From: Prochilodus magdalenae
Lineage: Eukaryota; Chordata; Actinopteri; Characiformes; Prochilodontidae
Direction of reading: 5' to 3'
Assembly: GCA_024036415.1 (NCBI GenBank)
Contig: JAMWET010003455.1
Location: forward strand, 447,001-511,000
DNA length: 64,000 nt
The position numbers and the translations under genes are program-made. The notes beneath the pieces are model-generated. The model saw nothing but the letters and a program-made list of their open reading frames with translations, was not told the origin of the DNA and did not search any database. Position 1 is the stretch's first letter. Every line of letters starts with the position of its first letter. This document shows, in pieces, positions 1-12,300 of the stretch.

Positions 1-1427
1 CTTTTTTGGAATCCAGTTTGTATCTTCCATTGCTGCTAACCAGCGGACCAGCATCCACAACAGAACGTATGCTTGTCTATGCTGGTTCTTCTAGCAGGGT
101 TGGAAGTGTTGATAATGGTAAATGGTGATAAATCTGGGAATACAGTATGGTCCAGATGTTCCCTACAACGCCTTTTATGAACTTCTGCCCCATGGATGTA
201 CTTTACCAAACTATCACTAAACAATGCGTCAGGCATCAAGCAGCGTATTTGTAACCACTCCATACCGTTTAATATCTTCCTACCACCTCTGTCAACAGAG
301 CAGACTTTGTCTAAATCTTAATCCTATAAAAAACGGAATAGTTGAATTCCCATCTAAACTGAGATGGTTGTTTATTTCCTGCAACCTACACATTACACAA
401 ACTGCACATTGCAAAATGTCAGAAATAAATATGGCTGTCTGTTATTACTTAACACTGACATAGATAAAATCAGTGACCTTAGTTAGTTAACACAAGACAT
501 GCCAAATTTTACCATGCTCCAGGATGTGGTTCTGGGCTTTCCCACACAATCTTTACAATGGTTTACCAATGTCATAAAAGCTACCAAACCACCATGTTGT
601 GTGCTGATGCATTTTAACAAAGAGCCTCTCGAGTGGCCATCAAAACTGGACCACTGAGGAGTGGGAAAACATTGCCTGGCGTAACAAATCCTTAATAATG
701 AAAAGCATGGAAAAGTCATCAGGAGCATCCTCTCTGGAGTCAGTGGCACAGGCATTAAGATACTGTGGGTACTGTTTTCCCGGGACATCATTGAAAAAAA
801 GACTTCCTATGTAGTCACCCTAATTCCAGCAGTCAATCTGCCTGTATCCTACATCTTCCATGTCCAAGAAAGTTCATGCTGGTCTGGCCTAATAGGTGCA
901 ACATTTTACCAGATAGCTGATTTGCTGGCAACTGCAAATGACCTTTGGCAAAAAAATCCTACTCAACCTAAAGAGAAATGGGAGGACAACATAACATGTT
1001 ACATAAAATGGTGACCTACTGAGCCAAACAAGTCTGACAAGCTTCGCCTGAAGATTTCACATCCAATTACTCAAACAGACTGTAGACATGTAGATATGTA
1101 CATGTGTAGATATGTAGAAACTGTTGGGATTTCCCTCAAGAGCAAGAAATCCCCATTTGGCTTCTTGAAGCTCCCTTCAGTTTCCTTAAAGAACCATCAT
1201 TTGGTTCTTCGTAGGCATCGCGCCAAATAACCATTTACTTGCAACTGCTACCAGTACTGCCATTTCTCTTTGGAATGAATAGCATTGCCAGTGTTCTATA
1301 CAGCTTGTCCAACATTGCAAAAGCTCCTGCCAAACAATGCAGTTGTGGGTGGAAAAAACTGGCTAGCTAGCAAACAGTATGCACTATGGTCCAATAAGTG
1401 AACGCCAGTTCAGCCTCCTATATACAA
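1..1427. other. Region 3' of the receptor gene
   Basis: No coding region recognised. Part of it should be the 3' UTR of the minus-strand receptor. A minus-strand AATAAA lies at 371-376. Short open frames here show no family resemblance. Confidence 0.4.
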
Positions 1428-1746
1428 CTATTTCCCATTTTTCACGGATGCCACTTTGACGTTGCAGCTGGTGTTGCCGCTTGTGGTGGAATTGGTTTCT
1501 TTGTTGTGGAGCTCGTCAGTCTCCTCTTTGTCCTGGTCACGATCCTGGCTGTTCTGTCTGCTCTGACGGGTTTTACGCGATGTTGAGTCAAGGCCCGCGG
1601 CTTCAAAGAGACGCGCCATGAAGGCCATTCCTGCAGACCGTATGTAGGCCTTCCCTACCAGGGTGTAGAGGACGGGGTTGAAACAGCTACTGACGAAGGC
1701 CACTGTGGAGGTAATGGCTCGTAGAGATGTCCTGATACGTTTCAGT
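1428..1746 (-). CDS. LTB4 receptor-like exon D (residues 287-392, TM7 and C-tail)
   Basis: Acceptor ttgcttctccag|ACTG follows a strong pyrimidine tract. The exon encodes LKRIRTSLRAITS, TM7 with FVSSCFNPVLY, the helix-8 region RSAGMAFMARLFEAAG and a hydrophilic, Ser/Thr-rich tail that could take phosphorylation. The stop is at 1428-1430. The nearest downstream AATAAA on this strand is at about 376-371, if that one is used. Confidence 0.85.
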
Positions 1747-4700
1747 CTGGAGAAGCAATGAGAGGATGGAGGTGAGAGCAGGGTGAGAGAGGGATAGTTA
1801 GATGTCTGGTCTCATGCATTACACAGAGTAAGGGGTAGAATACAGTGCAACAGGGAAATGGGACGGAACACTCAAAATGGTGAAGCCTAAAATCGAGTCA
1901 TTCTCTTTATGTTACATGTGTTTAGCGCTTTCCCACTTTATCAGTCTAAACAGCAATTAAACACTATTAGCTATTCATTATTACCATCAACAACTGCATA
2001 GAAGCCTCAGCCACTAAATACAGCATTATGATTAGCATTTATTGTGTCCACTCATTATTATAATTATTATAGTTTTGGGAGATTTGCTTTCAGGACAGAA
2101 TAAGTTCAGGTTTTTAAGTCAGATGTCGGGTGCATTTTCTACATCTCACCAGTCAGCTGATTTCTAACACATGCGGTGCTGTTAAGGTCTGGACGCTGGA
2201 ATGGTCAGTCCATTATTCAGTAGCTCCTGTGTTTGATTTATGAATTTCTGCTCTTTATATCAGTTTCTTTTTCTCAGTAAAGTCTTCTTAACAACTACAC
2301 ATCCTCTTTTCTCTGTACCTTTTAAAGGGCTTTTGAACTTAGTTTTTAAGTTTTAGGAGTTCCTATGTTCTCTTTTTCTCCACTGACTTTTCTTCTTCCC
2401 CACATCATATTTCTCATATCATTAGTACAGTGTAGTAACTCAGCGTTCCCGACGTCTTTAATGTTTTAATGTCAGCTTGATATGATTACTCCACCCCCTG
2501 ATTTAGGCTATACAGTCATCTTAATTATTACTATAATGCTGCCTAGCAGAAGCTATGTTTCTCTAAAGGTGCTTTCAGAATATCGTAGCTGTCCAAAGAA
2601 AAACATGTATTTCCATTTTTGTTGATTTTTACTTTTATGCCTCATTGGATCACATGAACTGCTGTTTACACTGGCTGTGAATTTCATGAAGAATGGACCG
2701 ACAGAAATGGCCCGAAACGGTTTGGAAAGACATCCGGTTCCATTGACTTCCATTCAAATCAAAGGAGGTTTTTGGCCTCTCCTGTAAAGTTGCCATTTTG
2801 GAGATGCCTGTTTTTCTTTGGACAGCGATGATATGCAATGAAGTGTTTTATGAATGATTTCAATGGGAAGTTTTCTTTTGTTTCCCAGCATGTTCTTTAT
2901 AGAGGTAAGAGAACATTCCATCATCTCTGTAACATCCATCAAACAGTGTCTGAATGCTGAGGAGGAATTCTTCTATTGTTACCATGTAACATGATCTGTG
3001 GCCCTAACAACATCAAGACATCCTCTGAACGTTACAGTTAAAACTTTGTCTTGGTTAACAATCAACCTTATCAGAACGGTATATGTGAAATTACAGACGT
3101 CTTTAAAACGTTCTTTGAACATCAGATTAAAACATTAGAACCTGTAGGTAACATTAGGCAAAGTAGCCAAAACCATCTAAACGATGATCTCCATGGACAG
3201 TCATCACTCTGCACTTTACATTAGCATATTTACACTAGCACATATAGACTGACCTACTGTTATCTTCCATCCACACTGTATATCTGTAGTGTATATATAT
3301 AACGCTGCATCAGCCTTACCATAGTGCTATATGGTAATGTGTACATCTGCATATATCATAGCTTTTATTCATAACTGTAAATGAGTGTAAACAGAGATTT
3401 TAGTGCTCAGTATTGTATATATTTATTGTCTATTTATATGTTTGTGTTGAAGTACTGTAAGGGATTACGCACCTAAGTTTTTCACTCACCTTCACACCTG
3501 TGAAAACGTGATGTGACAATAAAATGTGATTTAAAGTTCTGGGAAAGTTCCCTGCTAGCTGGGTGGGAGGAGTTTTAGGCAAGGGGATTTGCCGGCTTTT
3601 TGTCCATTTCCACATTCCACCTTAAATGGTGATTACACTGTGGCACCTGAGGCGTCACAGTTTAAGGTGAAACAGGAAAATTCAAACAAGAATGTGTAGA
3701 GCAAGAAGCACACTCAGCCGTGTAGTGCTTGTACTGTGGTAGTATCGTTTATAAGGAGTACTAATCCTACCCAGGGTATGATGTACAGAGCTACTGATGA
3801 ATGTAATAGGACATTTTGAGACATTTTGATTCTTCTTCTTTTTGTATCTATAGAGAAACTAAATTCAAACTGCCGGCTCAACGTAAAAAGACAAATCTCT
3901 ACAGCCAGTGTGACTGTTCTGGCCTGCTGTAGTAACTTTGCAGCTCTACAGGGCATCTACTGTTGTTAAGCTTTGTGTATTATAGTCCACCTCTGCTAAC
4001 AGGTCCTCCTGAATCTTACTCACTGCTCATTCAATGGCTGCTTTAAAAGACTCTTTTAACTCCGTCTGCGGTTACATTTTCTCTTTTTTTGATGCTGATT
4101 TCTTTAGTTTAGTCTTTGGTGGCACATCCTGTTGTTTCATAACTGTCAATTTCAACATACAGTCAACACCTACAGACAGCATGACGTAGGAAACTGCTCC
4201 ATGTTACTGCACATGTTAGTCATCATGACAAGAATTTGAAGACATGAGAAGGTCAGCTTAAAGTTGAGTGGTTTTCATCTCGTTTACCCTTTTTACTTAT
4301 ACATCCTGTATCTATAAAACCCAGTACTGCATTCATTGTGTTAGTGAATATTTAATTATGTCTAGATTCAAATAAATCTGTACACCTAACACAAGTAAGA
4401 CATCTAAAACAGTCCTGTGCCGAAGTCAGGGATGAGATGATTTCTGTTTCTGGGCTTTATACAGCATCTAATCTTTTCAGGATGATTGCTTTCAGATTTT
4501 TAATGAAAGCTATAGGGACAGTTTTCTATACCTCCGAAGTTCAGTCTTCACATTTGTTTGCAGTTTCTGCTTTTCATGATCCCAGAACACTTCTCACAAC
4601 CCCAAACAGTCTCAATGTTGAGATCTGGACTTTGGGAGAACGGCAGAATCTTTTTGTGTATTGCTCATATTCTCCATAAGGGCTTCTTGACAGCGACAAA

Positions 4701-7700
4701 TCCTTTCAGACCCATAGCACTGAGCTGTCTTCTCATAGTGGAAGTATGGACAGACACATAGATAATTGTTTTCGGATGTGATGCACAGGTAGAGCTCTAT
4801 TCTCATATCGTCGCTGTCCAAAGAAAACACGTATCTCCATTATTGTTGATTTTTATTTTTATGCCTCATTTGATCACATGAGCTGCTGTTTACACTATGT
4901 GGACATTTCATGAAGAATGGACCAACAGAAATAGCCCAAAACTGTTTGGAAAAATGTCTTGTTCCATTGACTTCCATTCAAATTAAATGAGGTTTTTGGC
5001 CTCTCCTGTAAAGCTGCCATTTTGGAGATACCTGTTTTTCTTTGGACAGCGACGATATGTTCCTTTGACTTTCTCCTTTTTTGTGCAAATGGAATATATA
5101 GCTAATACCCTCAGCAATGTCTTCTAAAAATGAATAACCTTTATTCATTAAATTAGTAGAAGGGTGGTCTACGATTTTTGCAGAGCAGCCTGTATGTATT
5201 TACCTCCATATGAATATGTATGTGGGTGGATGTGACACTTACTTTTCTTTTAAATCCGTTTGAGGGGTTAACGCTTCCGCTACCTGCACATACAGAACAT
5301 ATTTCAACATGGTTCCCAATAACAGCCATTAAGCAATCATGAACTAGCAATAACAGGCTCCACATTTTTAGGTCCTTGCCAGTACGCTTATAAGATTGTT
5401 ATGCCATGACTTGTATTATCCCAAAAAGGTGTGTTCTAAGACTTCTAATCTAGTTCTCTGTAGTCCAGCTTTGCACGTTCATTCGTCATTACATTGTTTA
5501 CACACACCAAAGCGTACCCAAACGCACCTGCACCATGTTGACAATATGGTAGGGCAGCCAGAAGAGGCAGAAGGTGACGACGATGGCCAGAATTAGTTTC
5601 TCGCTACGAATGCGCCTCCGGAACTTTGTCTTGCGTATTTTGCGAAGGATGCATAAGTAACTGCCCAGGATCAACCCGTATGGCAGCAGGAACCCCAGGA
5701 ACGTCTCCATACCGTACTGCAATAAAACCTTGGGCACACATATTACAGAGCTTATGAGGTTATAACTGAAATGTGAAGGGCATAGCTTAGAAATAGGAAA
5801 GTAATGGGACACATATAGTTTGCTACAGAATCATTCTGTGCTATAAGTGCTATAGAAGGTTTCCCACCAGTCTATTACAATATGAATAACACTGTTCTTA
5901 GGGAGGCTGAGTGATGCAAATAGTTTTACATGACACACATCTTGTAAAATCGATGTCCAGAAAATTTTACATTGTTCTGGCCAAAAAAAGATTTTTACCA
6001 GATAGGGATATTTACTGAACTGGCAACTCTAATTGACCTATGGCAAAAAAAATCCCATTCATTCCGAGAAATTTAGAAATGCTGCATATAATGCTGCCCT
6101 GCTGAACTGAACAAAAAAAAATCACAACAAACCACTCAGTTTATTTATGTAGAAATTAGTGACATTTACCTATAAACCAAGAAATTGTAGCACATTTGCT
6201 ACATAAATGCTACATTATTGTGTATGATTACAGTAAGCTTACAGGAGGTTAGCCACACCCATGCAAATTGAAGTTATGATGAGTGTAACTACGTTCTCAA
6301 ATGTGGCACAATACAAGACAGTAAGACAGAGCAGAGGCCAATTACATAAACCAATCAGGTACAATACATTATATCAGTTTTTGGTGCACTAATGCCTGGA
6401 TCTTCTGGACTGCTGTTTTTGGACCCCTTAATGGAAATAGTGTTACTGGTCAGTGAGGTTCTGGCAATCCTACTGCATTGTTCAGTACTGTAATGCAAAA
6501 GTTTGGTCATAATAACCGACATTTTTAAATGTCAATTTTTTAATAGAATTTTTAAAATGGTTATAATTTTTTTAAATGCAATTAAAAAGGTTGTCTTTCT
6601 ATAATAGGTCTACTTACATTTTATCTTATAACGTATAATAAATTGAATTTAAAAGAATACACTTTAAATATTTGGAAAATGCTCAAAAATATACGAAGTA
6701 CTTGGTATATATTAAGCATTAGCATCAGTGGGTGTGGTCCTGGGTTTTTCACCCATTGCTCACAAAGTAGCCACGGCATGGCTGGCAGGTCAAACCATTT
6801 AGGAATGTACCAAAATTTACATGCCTTCACATGACTTTCAGCTGGCCTAACAATCTAATGTTTCTCAAAGGGGCGGTGCTATGACATGCAGGGTCTTTCT
6901 ATGTATTAGTGAGCTATTTTCGACTGGCTTGCTTTGCCTTTGGGCTAGCTTCTAAGGCAGTGTTCCAGTCATTGGCAAATTTTTGCTAGATGGTATACAG
7001 ATTAATCATGATAATTTTTTTTATATTAATAGGCCCGTGCTTGAGAATGCCTGGACCCCAGTGATTGCTGTTTTTAAAATTCCATTGAAAACTTTAAATT
7101 TACATATGTATTAGAAAAATACATTTCTACTTACATATTTGGCAGAATCGTGCAGGCAATCACACGCCAGACTTTTCAGTTCACTGTCTTCAGTCTTTTC
7201 AGATTCCTTCTCCATCAGTTTTCTAAAAAATAAAACAGGCACAGCCAGGGCTAGGGCCAGAAACCAGATTACCATCAGGGCCCGTACCACCATCCTCGGA
7301 GAGGTCAATCTCCTGAGATGTCGCGGCCACACCACCGCCACCAGCCTATGCAGACTCATCAGTGTGATCAGGAATATGGATGCGTACATGTTGGCGCAGC
7401 AGAGGTAGAACGTCACTTTGCACATGGGAAGGCCGAAAATCCAGCCTCTCTTAACTAGGTAGACGATGAAGAAAGGCGTCAGGACCATCAGCATTCCATC
7501 AGCACAGGCCAGGTTTAGGATGAGGTGGGTGGTGACAGAGCGGTGGCGCGCACGGGCAACGATGCTCCAGATGACGAACAGGTTGCCAGGAACTCCAAGA
7601 AGGAAGACAATGGTAAGGATGAGAGCCCCCACTATGGTTGCACCACTATTACTCAAGATGGGACTGGAGGCCTTGAGGGAGGTGGTAAAGGGGGTAGAGG

Positions 7701-7764
7701 AGGTGAGGAGACTGGGTGATCCCAGAATGAAGTGTGAAGGAGGGGCTGAAGTGTTCAAGGCCAT
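1428..7764 (-). CDS. Leukotriene B4 receptor-like GPCR (BLT1/BLT2 family), 4 coding exons
   Basis: Rhodopsin-class seven-helix receptor; family members bind leukotriene B4 or related lipids at the plasma membrane and signal through G proteins in leukocyte chemotaxis. Exons joined on the minus strand: 7764-7135, 5716-5528, 5283-5243, 1746-1428. They total 1179 nt (392 aa plus stop), all with GT-AG sites and matching phases. Visible landmarks: N-terminal glycosylation site NTS (residue 4), GN at 60-61 in TM1, NLACAD in TM2 (D89), C115 before TM3, HRL at 139-141 where most class A receptors have DRY, ECL2 cysteines 201/203, FWLP (262-265) in TM6, NPVLY (310-314) in TM7, then RSAGMAF near helix 8 and a Ser/Arg/Glu-rich tail. 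RSAG resembles BLT1, while the ADG...LTP stretch in TM2 and the loss of D3.49 resemble BLT2, so I do not choose between ltb4r and ltb4r2. The start is set by ATG at 7764, six bases after an acceptor-like ctgtttccag, so a non-coding 5' exon lies further upstream. Confidence 0.85.
2580..2834 (+). mobile_element. Palindromic MITE, copy 1
   Basis: About 255 bp with near-perfect terminal inverted repeats. The left end reads ATATCGTAGCTGTCCAAAG and the right end is its complement, CTTTGGACAGCGATGATAT. Between the ends are a non-coding core with tggcctctcctgtaaag and a block near ggttccattgacttccat. It lies in the last intron of the receptor gene. No transposase; superfamily not assigned. Confidence 0.85.
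3190..3537 (+). repeat. Probable 3' end of a fish LINE
   Basis: The stretch contains the familiar tail order tatttattgtctatttatatg, ctcaccttcacacctg, then gtgatgtgacaataaaatgtga near 3507-3530. I recognise this as a common teleost retroelement 3' tail. No reading frame remains. Family unassigned. Confidence 0.45.
4440..4770. mobile_element. Decayed DNA-transposon fragment
   Basis: It contains caatgttgagatctggactttggg and cccatagcactgagctgtcttctcatagtgg, blocks I associate with decayed non-autonomous DNA transposons in fish. A related block (cctcaaagttc / gcattttctgcttttcat) recurs near 10880, 15390 and 16680. No intact frame. Confidence 0.4.
4805..5058 (+). mobile_element. Palindromic MITE, copy 2
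   Basis: About 254 bp, same orientation and core as the copy at 2580-2834. The ends ATATCGTCGCTGTCC and GGACAGCGACGATAT are exact inverted repeats. It ends about 185 bp before the 41-nt exon of the receptor gene. Confidence 0.88.
5243..5283 (-). CDS. LTB4 receptor-like microexon C (residues 274-287, ECL3)
   Basis: This 41-nt exon has acceptor tatgtgcag|GTA and donor AAAA|GTAAGT. It encodes VAEALTPQTDLKE plus two bases of a Lys codon. Without it, TM6 would be joined out of frame to TM7. With it, the phase (0 in, 2 out) matches exons B and D, and the peptide fills the expected extracellular loop 3. Confidence 0.75.
5528..5716 (-). CDS. LTB4 receptor-like exon B (residues 211-273, TM5-TM6)
   Basis: Acceptor ttattgcag|TAC, donor CAG|GTGCGT, phase 0 at both ends. 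It encodes YGMETFLGFLLPYG (TM5), a basic third intracellular loop KTKFRRRIRSEK, and TM6 with FCLFWLPYHIVN. The intron behind it (5284-5527) is short. Confidence 0.85.
5717..7134. other. Receptor-gene intron A-B
   Basis: 1418-bp AT-rich intron. Open frames inside it show no family resemblance. I see no repeat with clear ends. Confidence 0.6.
7135..7764 (-). CDS. LTB4 receptor-like exon A (residues 1-210, N-terminus to ECL2)
   Basis: It holds the extracellular N-terminus, TM1-TM4 and most of ECL2, ending CDCLHDSAKY. The donor reads TAT|GTAAGT, phase 0. The open frame extends upstream to an ATG at 7809, but that part lies across the acceptor-like tract and is unlikely to be coding. Confidence 0.85.
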
Positions 7765-9078
7765 GGTGATCTGGAAACAGAGAGATGAATTACTGATTAC
7801 AGGTTGCATTTTATTTTGATTGTCCTCGTAGCTTGCCTGTGCTGTTAAAAAGAAGGTTCCTAAATGGTTCTTGGCCTGGATCTGTGGCTCTAGGGCTGGT
7901 ATGGTTCATTATTGGTCATGACAGCTTATGTCACATGCTAATGTCTGCTAAACGTACTCTTGTTAGCTGTCAAAGATTATGGCATGTGTCAAGACAACTA
8001 ACAGTAATGATAACATTACACTGTTGTGGACAGCTAGATGTAATATGGCATGCTATGGCACTGTTATGCAAATTTAATGGTGTTACTGGTGTTCTTTACC
8101 CCCAAATATCTCCCTTACAAAATGGGAGACACTCATAGATTCATATAAATAGGTCCAATAAAAGGTTTGGATAGGAAACTAAAATTGGTTCTTATAAGGC
8201 ATTACACTTTTTGAAAGTAGCGCTGTAGTGATTGTAGAATCTCTAAAAATTAACTACTACATAACTTCAACTACTGTAAAAAGTGCTGTTAATTTATGTA
8301 CGAAAATATACTGTTATAATTGTTATTGGGTACCAGGTTACAGTTCCAGCTAGTTAATGCATTTACACTTGCTTTTTGTTGTACTAGCAGTTGCTGCTGT
8401 CTGAATGAAAACTTTTTACTTTTTTCTCCATTCGTCATGTATTTCAGCTTTCTACTTGAATATTCTAGCTGCCCTTTACCTTTGTGCGTATGAATCAAAA
8501 GAAATGGGCCAAAATGGTTTGGTTAAAAAAAAAAGTATTTTTCTATTGACTTTAAAGTCCATTAACAGTAAAGTACATTTATTTACAGAATAATTCCCTG
8601 TAAAAGCTATAAAAACTCTATTTTTCTAAACTTTTTAACCAATAATTACCAAATAATTAACTGTAATAAATCGCACTGCATTACAATTACTACACAAAAC
8701 AAGATCAAATGTTACAGTTTGCATATAGTCATGCAAAATGACTATATACTGCCCTATTCCCACTTTAGGGTACTATACCTTCTTGCTCTTAAAAGAAAAA
8801 CTCATAATTAGTATTAGTATAGTGTTCGTAATTTAAATTTTGATTTCTACACCATTTGAAAATATCAACTGTCTATGACCTGTGAGCCTTTCTATACCAA
8901 CAGATTGTTTTTGTTATTAATATTAATTTAGGTTAATATTATTATATTATATATATATTAGTTAAGGTCAGTATCGTTACATGTTCACTCTTGATCAAGT
9001 GTGGGGCAAAATCTGATCTCACCATATATATCGAATTACTAAGCCATTTGGATGATTTCAGTCTTCAAAGCCATTAGC
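7765..9078. other. Upstream flank of the receptor gene
   Basis: It should contain the first intron, and perhaps a non-coding exon and promoter, of the minus-strand receptor; I cannot place them. Around 8490-8570 there is a degenerate stretch resembling the core of the palindromic MITE (aaatgggccaaaatggtttgg). Confidence 0.35.
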
Positions 9079-9335
9079 ATTTCGTCGCTGTCCAAAGAAA
9101 AACAGGTATCTCCAAAATGGCAACTTTACAGGAGAGGCCAAAAACCTCATTTAATTTGAATGGAAGTCAATGGAACCGGACATCCTTCCAAGTGGTTTTG
9201 GGTCATTTCTGTTGGTTCATTCTTCAGGAAATCTCCACACAGCGTATACAGACACATTCATGTGATCAAATGAGGCATAAAAGTAAAAATCAACAAAAAT
9301 GGAGATACATGTTTTTCATTGGACAGCGACCATAT
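9079..9335 (-). mobile_element. Palindromic MITE, copy 3 (inverted)
   Basis: About 257 bp, reverse-complement orientation relative to the other two copies. TCGTCGCTGTCCAAAG starts at 9082 and GGACAGCGACC ends near 9331. The core is the same family with small changes. Confidence 0.85.
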
Positions 9336-12300
9336 AAATGTTGGCATCAATTTCATTTTATGAGGTAGCCTTTTCAGTGTTGCATTTTTAATACAAACAC
9401 CATTTCTAAAACACATAAAATGAAACAATTTGACATATAAATTACACATTCTGTACAAACATTGATGACTGGGACTGGGTTTTGCATGGGACATCTTTAT
9501 GTCCCTTTTTGTGCTTTAAAACTACAATCAGCCGCTGTCAACAGATAAGGATGTTGACGACACACATTAGACGGACATTGGTAAGGTGTTTGCTGACACA
9601 TACCTAATAGCGTGTTGTACCTCCACAAGTGCGAATAACAGATGCTGTTTGATTTGGCATGGACTGGACAAGTTTCCGGATGTAGGTCACATCAGTGTTC
9701 AGCCACTCTGAATTCTGTAGCTAGGCCAGATTTGGTTCATGGCTTCGCTGGTACAAATCTGACGACAGTTTCCTGTAGATGGGGATTTTTTGCCACTGCT
9801 GGTAGACCCGTATGAACTATGCCTCTATACCCCTGCAGATTCAGCTACTTCCTTCACACTAAGTTTAGCCAGTTATTAACATCTGTAGCACTATAGCACT
9901 GTACCACCTCCTTCTCAATCTATGGATCCCGTCACTCACACCGCAGCTATTTAGAGCCCCATCAACCTTGTGCAATGAAAACCTACAGGAGCATGAGGCT
10001 ACTACCACCCAAACACTCAAGATGACACATTTTTGTCCGGTGAGCTCTATGCCCACAAGTACAAGCTGACTGAACAATCTTGAAACAAAATAGTTTTTCT
10101 TAAAATCAGCTTAAAAGAAACAAAGCAATCACATGACTCTAGCAATTTCAGAAATCTGATGCTTTTCCAGTGGTGTGAAACATCAGTGTCATGAATCTTC
10201 TCTTGTTTAGGTTCCGGGTTAGACGTTTGGGAGAGGTTTTGGGGTGAGGTTGGGGTTGAGGTTGGGGTGGAGTGAGTATCGGTTTGGGTTCAGGGTTGAG
10301 GTTAAAGGGGAACCTTTCGTAATTCCTGTGTACTGCAGTCGTTGTTGAACATGGTTGAATGTGAAACGGTTCCTTGTGGAAAAACACAGCGAGGCTGGGA
10401 ATCAGGGGTTGTGATATCAACAATGTGGATCTACAATTATGGAAAACATTCTTCAGCCAAAACATCACAGACAAATATAAAACAATGTCTTGACTGAAAG
10501 GCATTTCATGTATTAGTGTTCTGTAAGGGAGCTTTTAGGGGTATTAACTTCTGCAGGCATCTAATTCCTATCACCACTACTGTGAACAATCCTGACTCTT
10601 TAAATTACTCTGAACTGAACTGCTTTGCTTACAGTGTAATGAATGAATCACACAGATAATGGAACAGTGGAATTCCCTTTTTAGACTAGGTTTTCACAAG
10701 CTGTATTCACTTGATAAAAACTATGGTCTGGGATTGTGCTTTATCTTGTCTCAAATCTTCTGGAACATTCCATTTCACCAAGCTGTCCTTACTTATAGCA
10801 CTACTGGATCACAAACAGACCTTTCCCTTTTACAGCTTCCATTCTTTTCTAGAGACTTTCAAAAGAAATCTGCAAGGATTTTTTTACACCCTCAAAGTTC
10901 AAAGGTCAGCTGCACTTCCTCTTTCTTGTGTTTCAGGCAGGCGTGGGATTCTCCTGTGTCTCAGAAATTCAGTTTATCTGATGGTGACCAGTTAAAGAAT
11001 AACAGACTTTATTTTTTAATGTAAGTCACTGGAACCAGACTCCTGCCCCTTACCACGCCCCAGGGAAATTAAGGCCATTTCTTTTAGCCCAATGGAAAGG
11101 CCAACAGAGATTCATATTATGTCTAAACTGAAAAAAATATATTGTGGTATATTCTATGGGATACTAATTTGAACTATTTGATGAAAAAGAGTGGAAATTA
11201 AATAAGGCAGCCAAAAACAAAAAAACTCTTATTTGTTAGAAGCACCTAAATAAGTTTCACTCGACTCAAAAAATGACTTAACAACTGTTTGCTCAGTGTT
11301 CTTGTTTTAGGTTGAACAATCCTAATTCATTGGCTTATAAGAAATTAGATTCATTTTTTAGGTTGGGCCGATGAAACACTTTTTACAGTGTGGCACGGCC
11401 ACAGTGTTTAGATTAGGTGAGTGAATGCTATATCAATGGCCTAGCGGTACTGCGGCCTTTCTTCATCTAATGCTAATCTAATCATCTAATCACTCTCCAT
11501 TAGTGATGATTTTAGGCAGTTAGTCACCGCCACTTTATTATAATAAGCCATTTCTGTTACGACACAGAAACAAGGAGGTCTGCTGAGAACCCCAAGACAT
11601 GAGTCAGATGTGGCAAATGACAGTAGGAGGGTATGTAATCATTTGTGGTCAGTTATTATTCTAGTTGTTCATTGTTACATCCACCTTAACGCAGTTGCCA
11701 CAGGCCATAGTGTGGAGCATTTCCTCAACCAAAACTCCAACTAATTCTCCAATTAAGAGCTTGAGATGTAAACAAAGCAATTTAGACTTGATGAAACTTG
11801 AAGAGTCTGAATTGTTTACTGTGGTGGTGATAGACAAGTGGTTCAAATCTATAAAAGCTGCCATGGCGACAGCTGCTATATGAAATCATTATGATGTCAT
11901 TATTTTATTATTATTATTATTATTATTATATACACACATGGTGGAGACATACATACAGGTGTTCAAAACGGTCCTTAAAATGCCCCCCCTGGTTTCCATT
12001 ACTAGAGGTGTTATAAATAAGAAGGCCGGTCACTGATTAATAAAGGGTCAAACTAAGTTGTGGCATGAGTAAAGGCCCTCCATGTATAACACATTTCACA
12101 TCAATCCACTCAGTTCCAGTCCAAAACTCATCTTTACTGGAAAGTTGTAGCAGCAAACAGAATACAGAGGGGTCATTATTGTTCTACAAGGCTACCTGAA
12201 GTGTCTGCCCTTCAAAATAAGAGTCCTCGTATTGACGTATGTTGACAGGTGTTACTTAGCTAACAGGACAGGCTATAACGGTTCATAAGAGAGTTTAGTC

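Noticed and set aside
3484..3500. Alternative microexon for the receptor ECL3 (very short, phase-compatible)
   Set aside because: Only 8 nt and without the expected loop residues. The 41-nt exon at 5283-5243 has better splice sites and fits the loop.
4018..4050. Another phase-compatible 14-nt candidate exon for the receptor
   Set aside because: It would give a loop about ten residues too short; the 41-nt exon explains the gap better.
7466..7819. 117-codon plus-strand frame
   Set aside because: Antisense shadow of the first receptor exon.
10148..10504. 118-codon minus-strand frame with Pro-Gln repeats
   Set aside because: The Pro-Gln part comes from the G-rich repeat on the other strand; no family resemblance otherwise.
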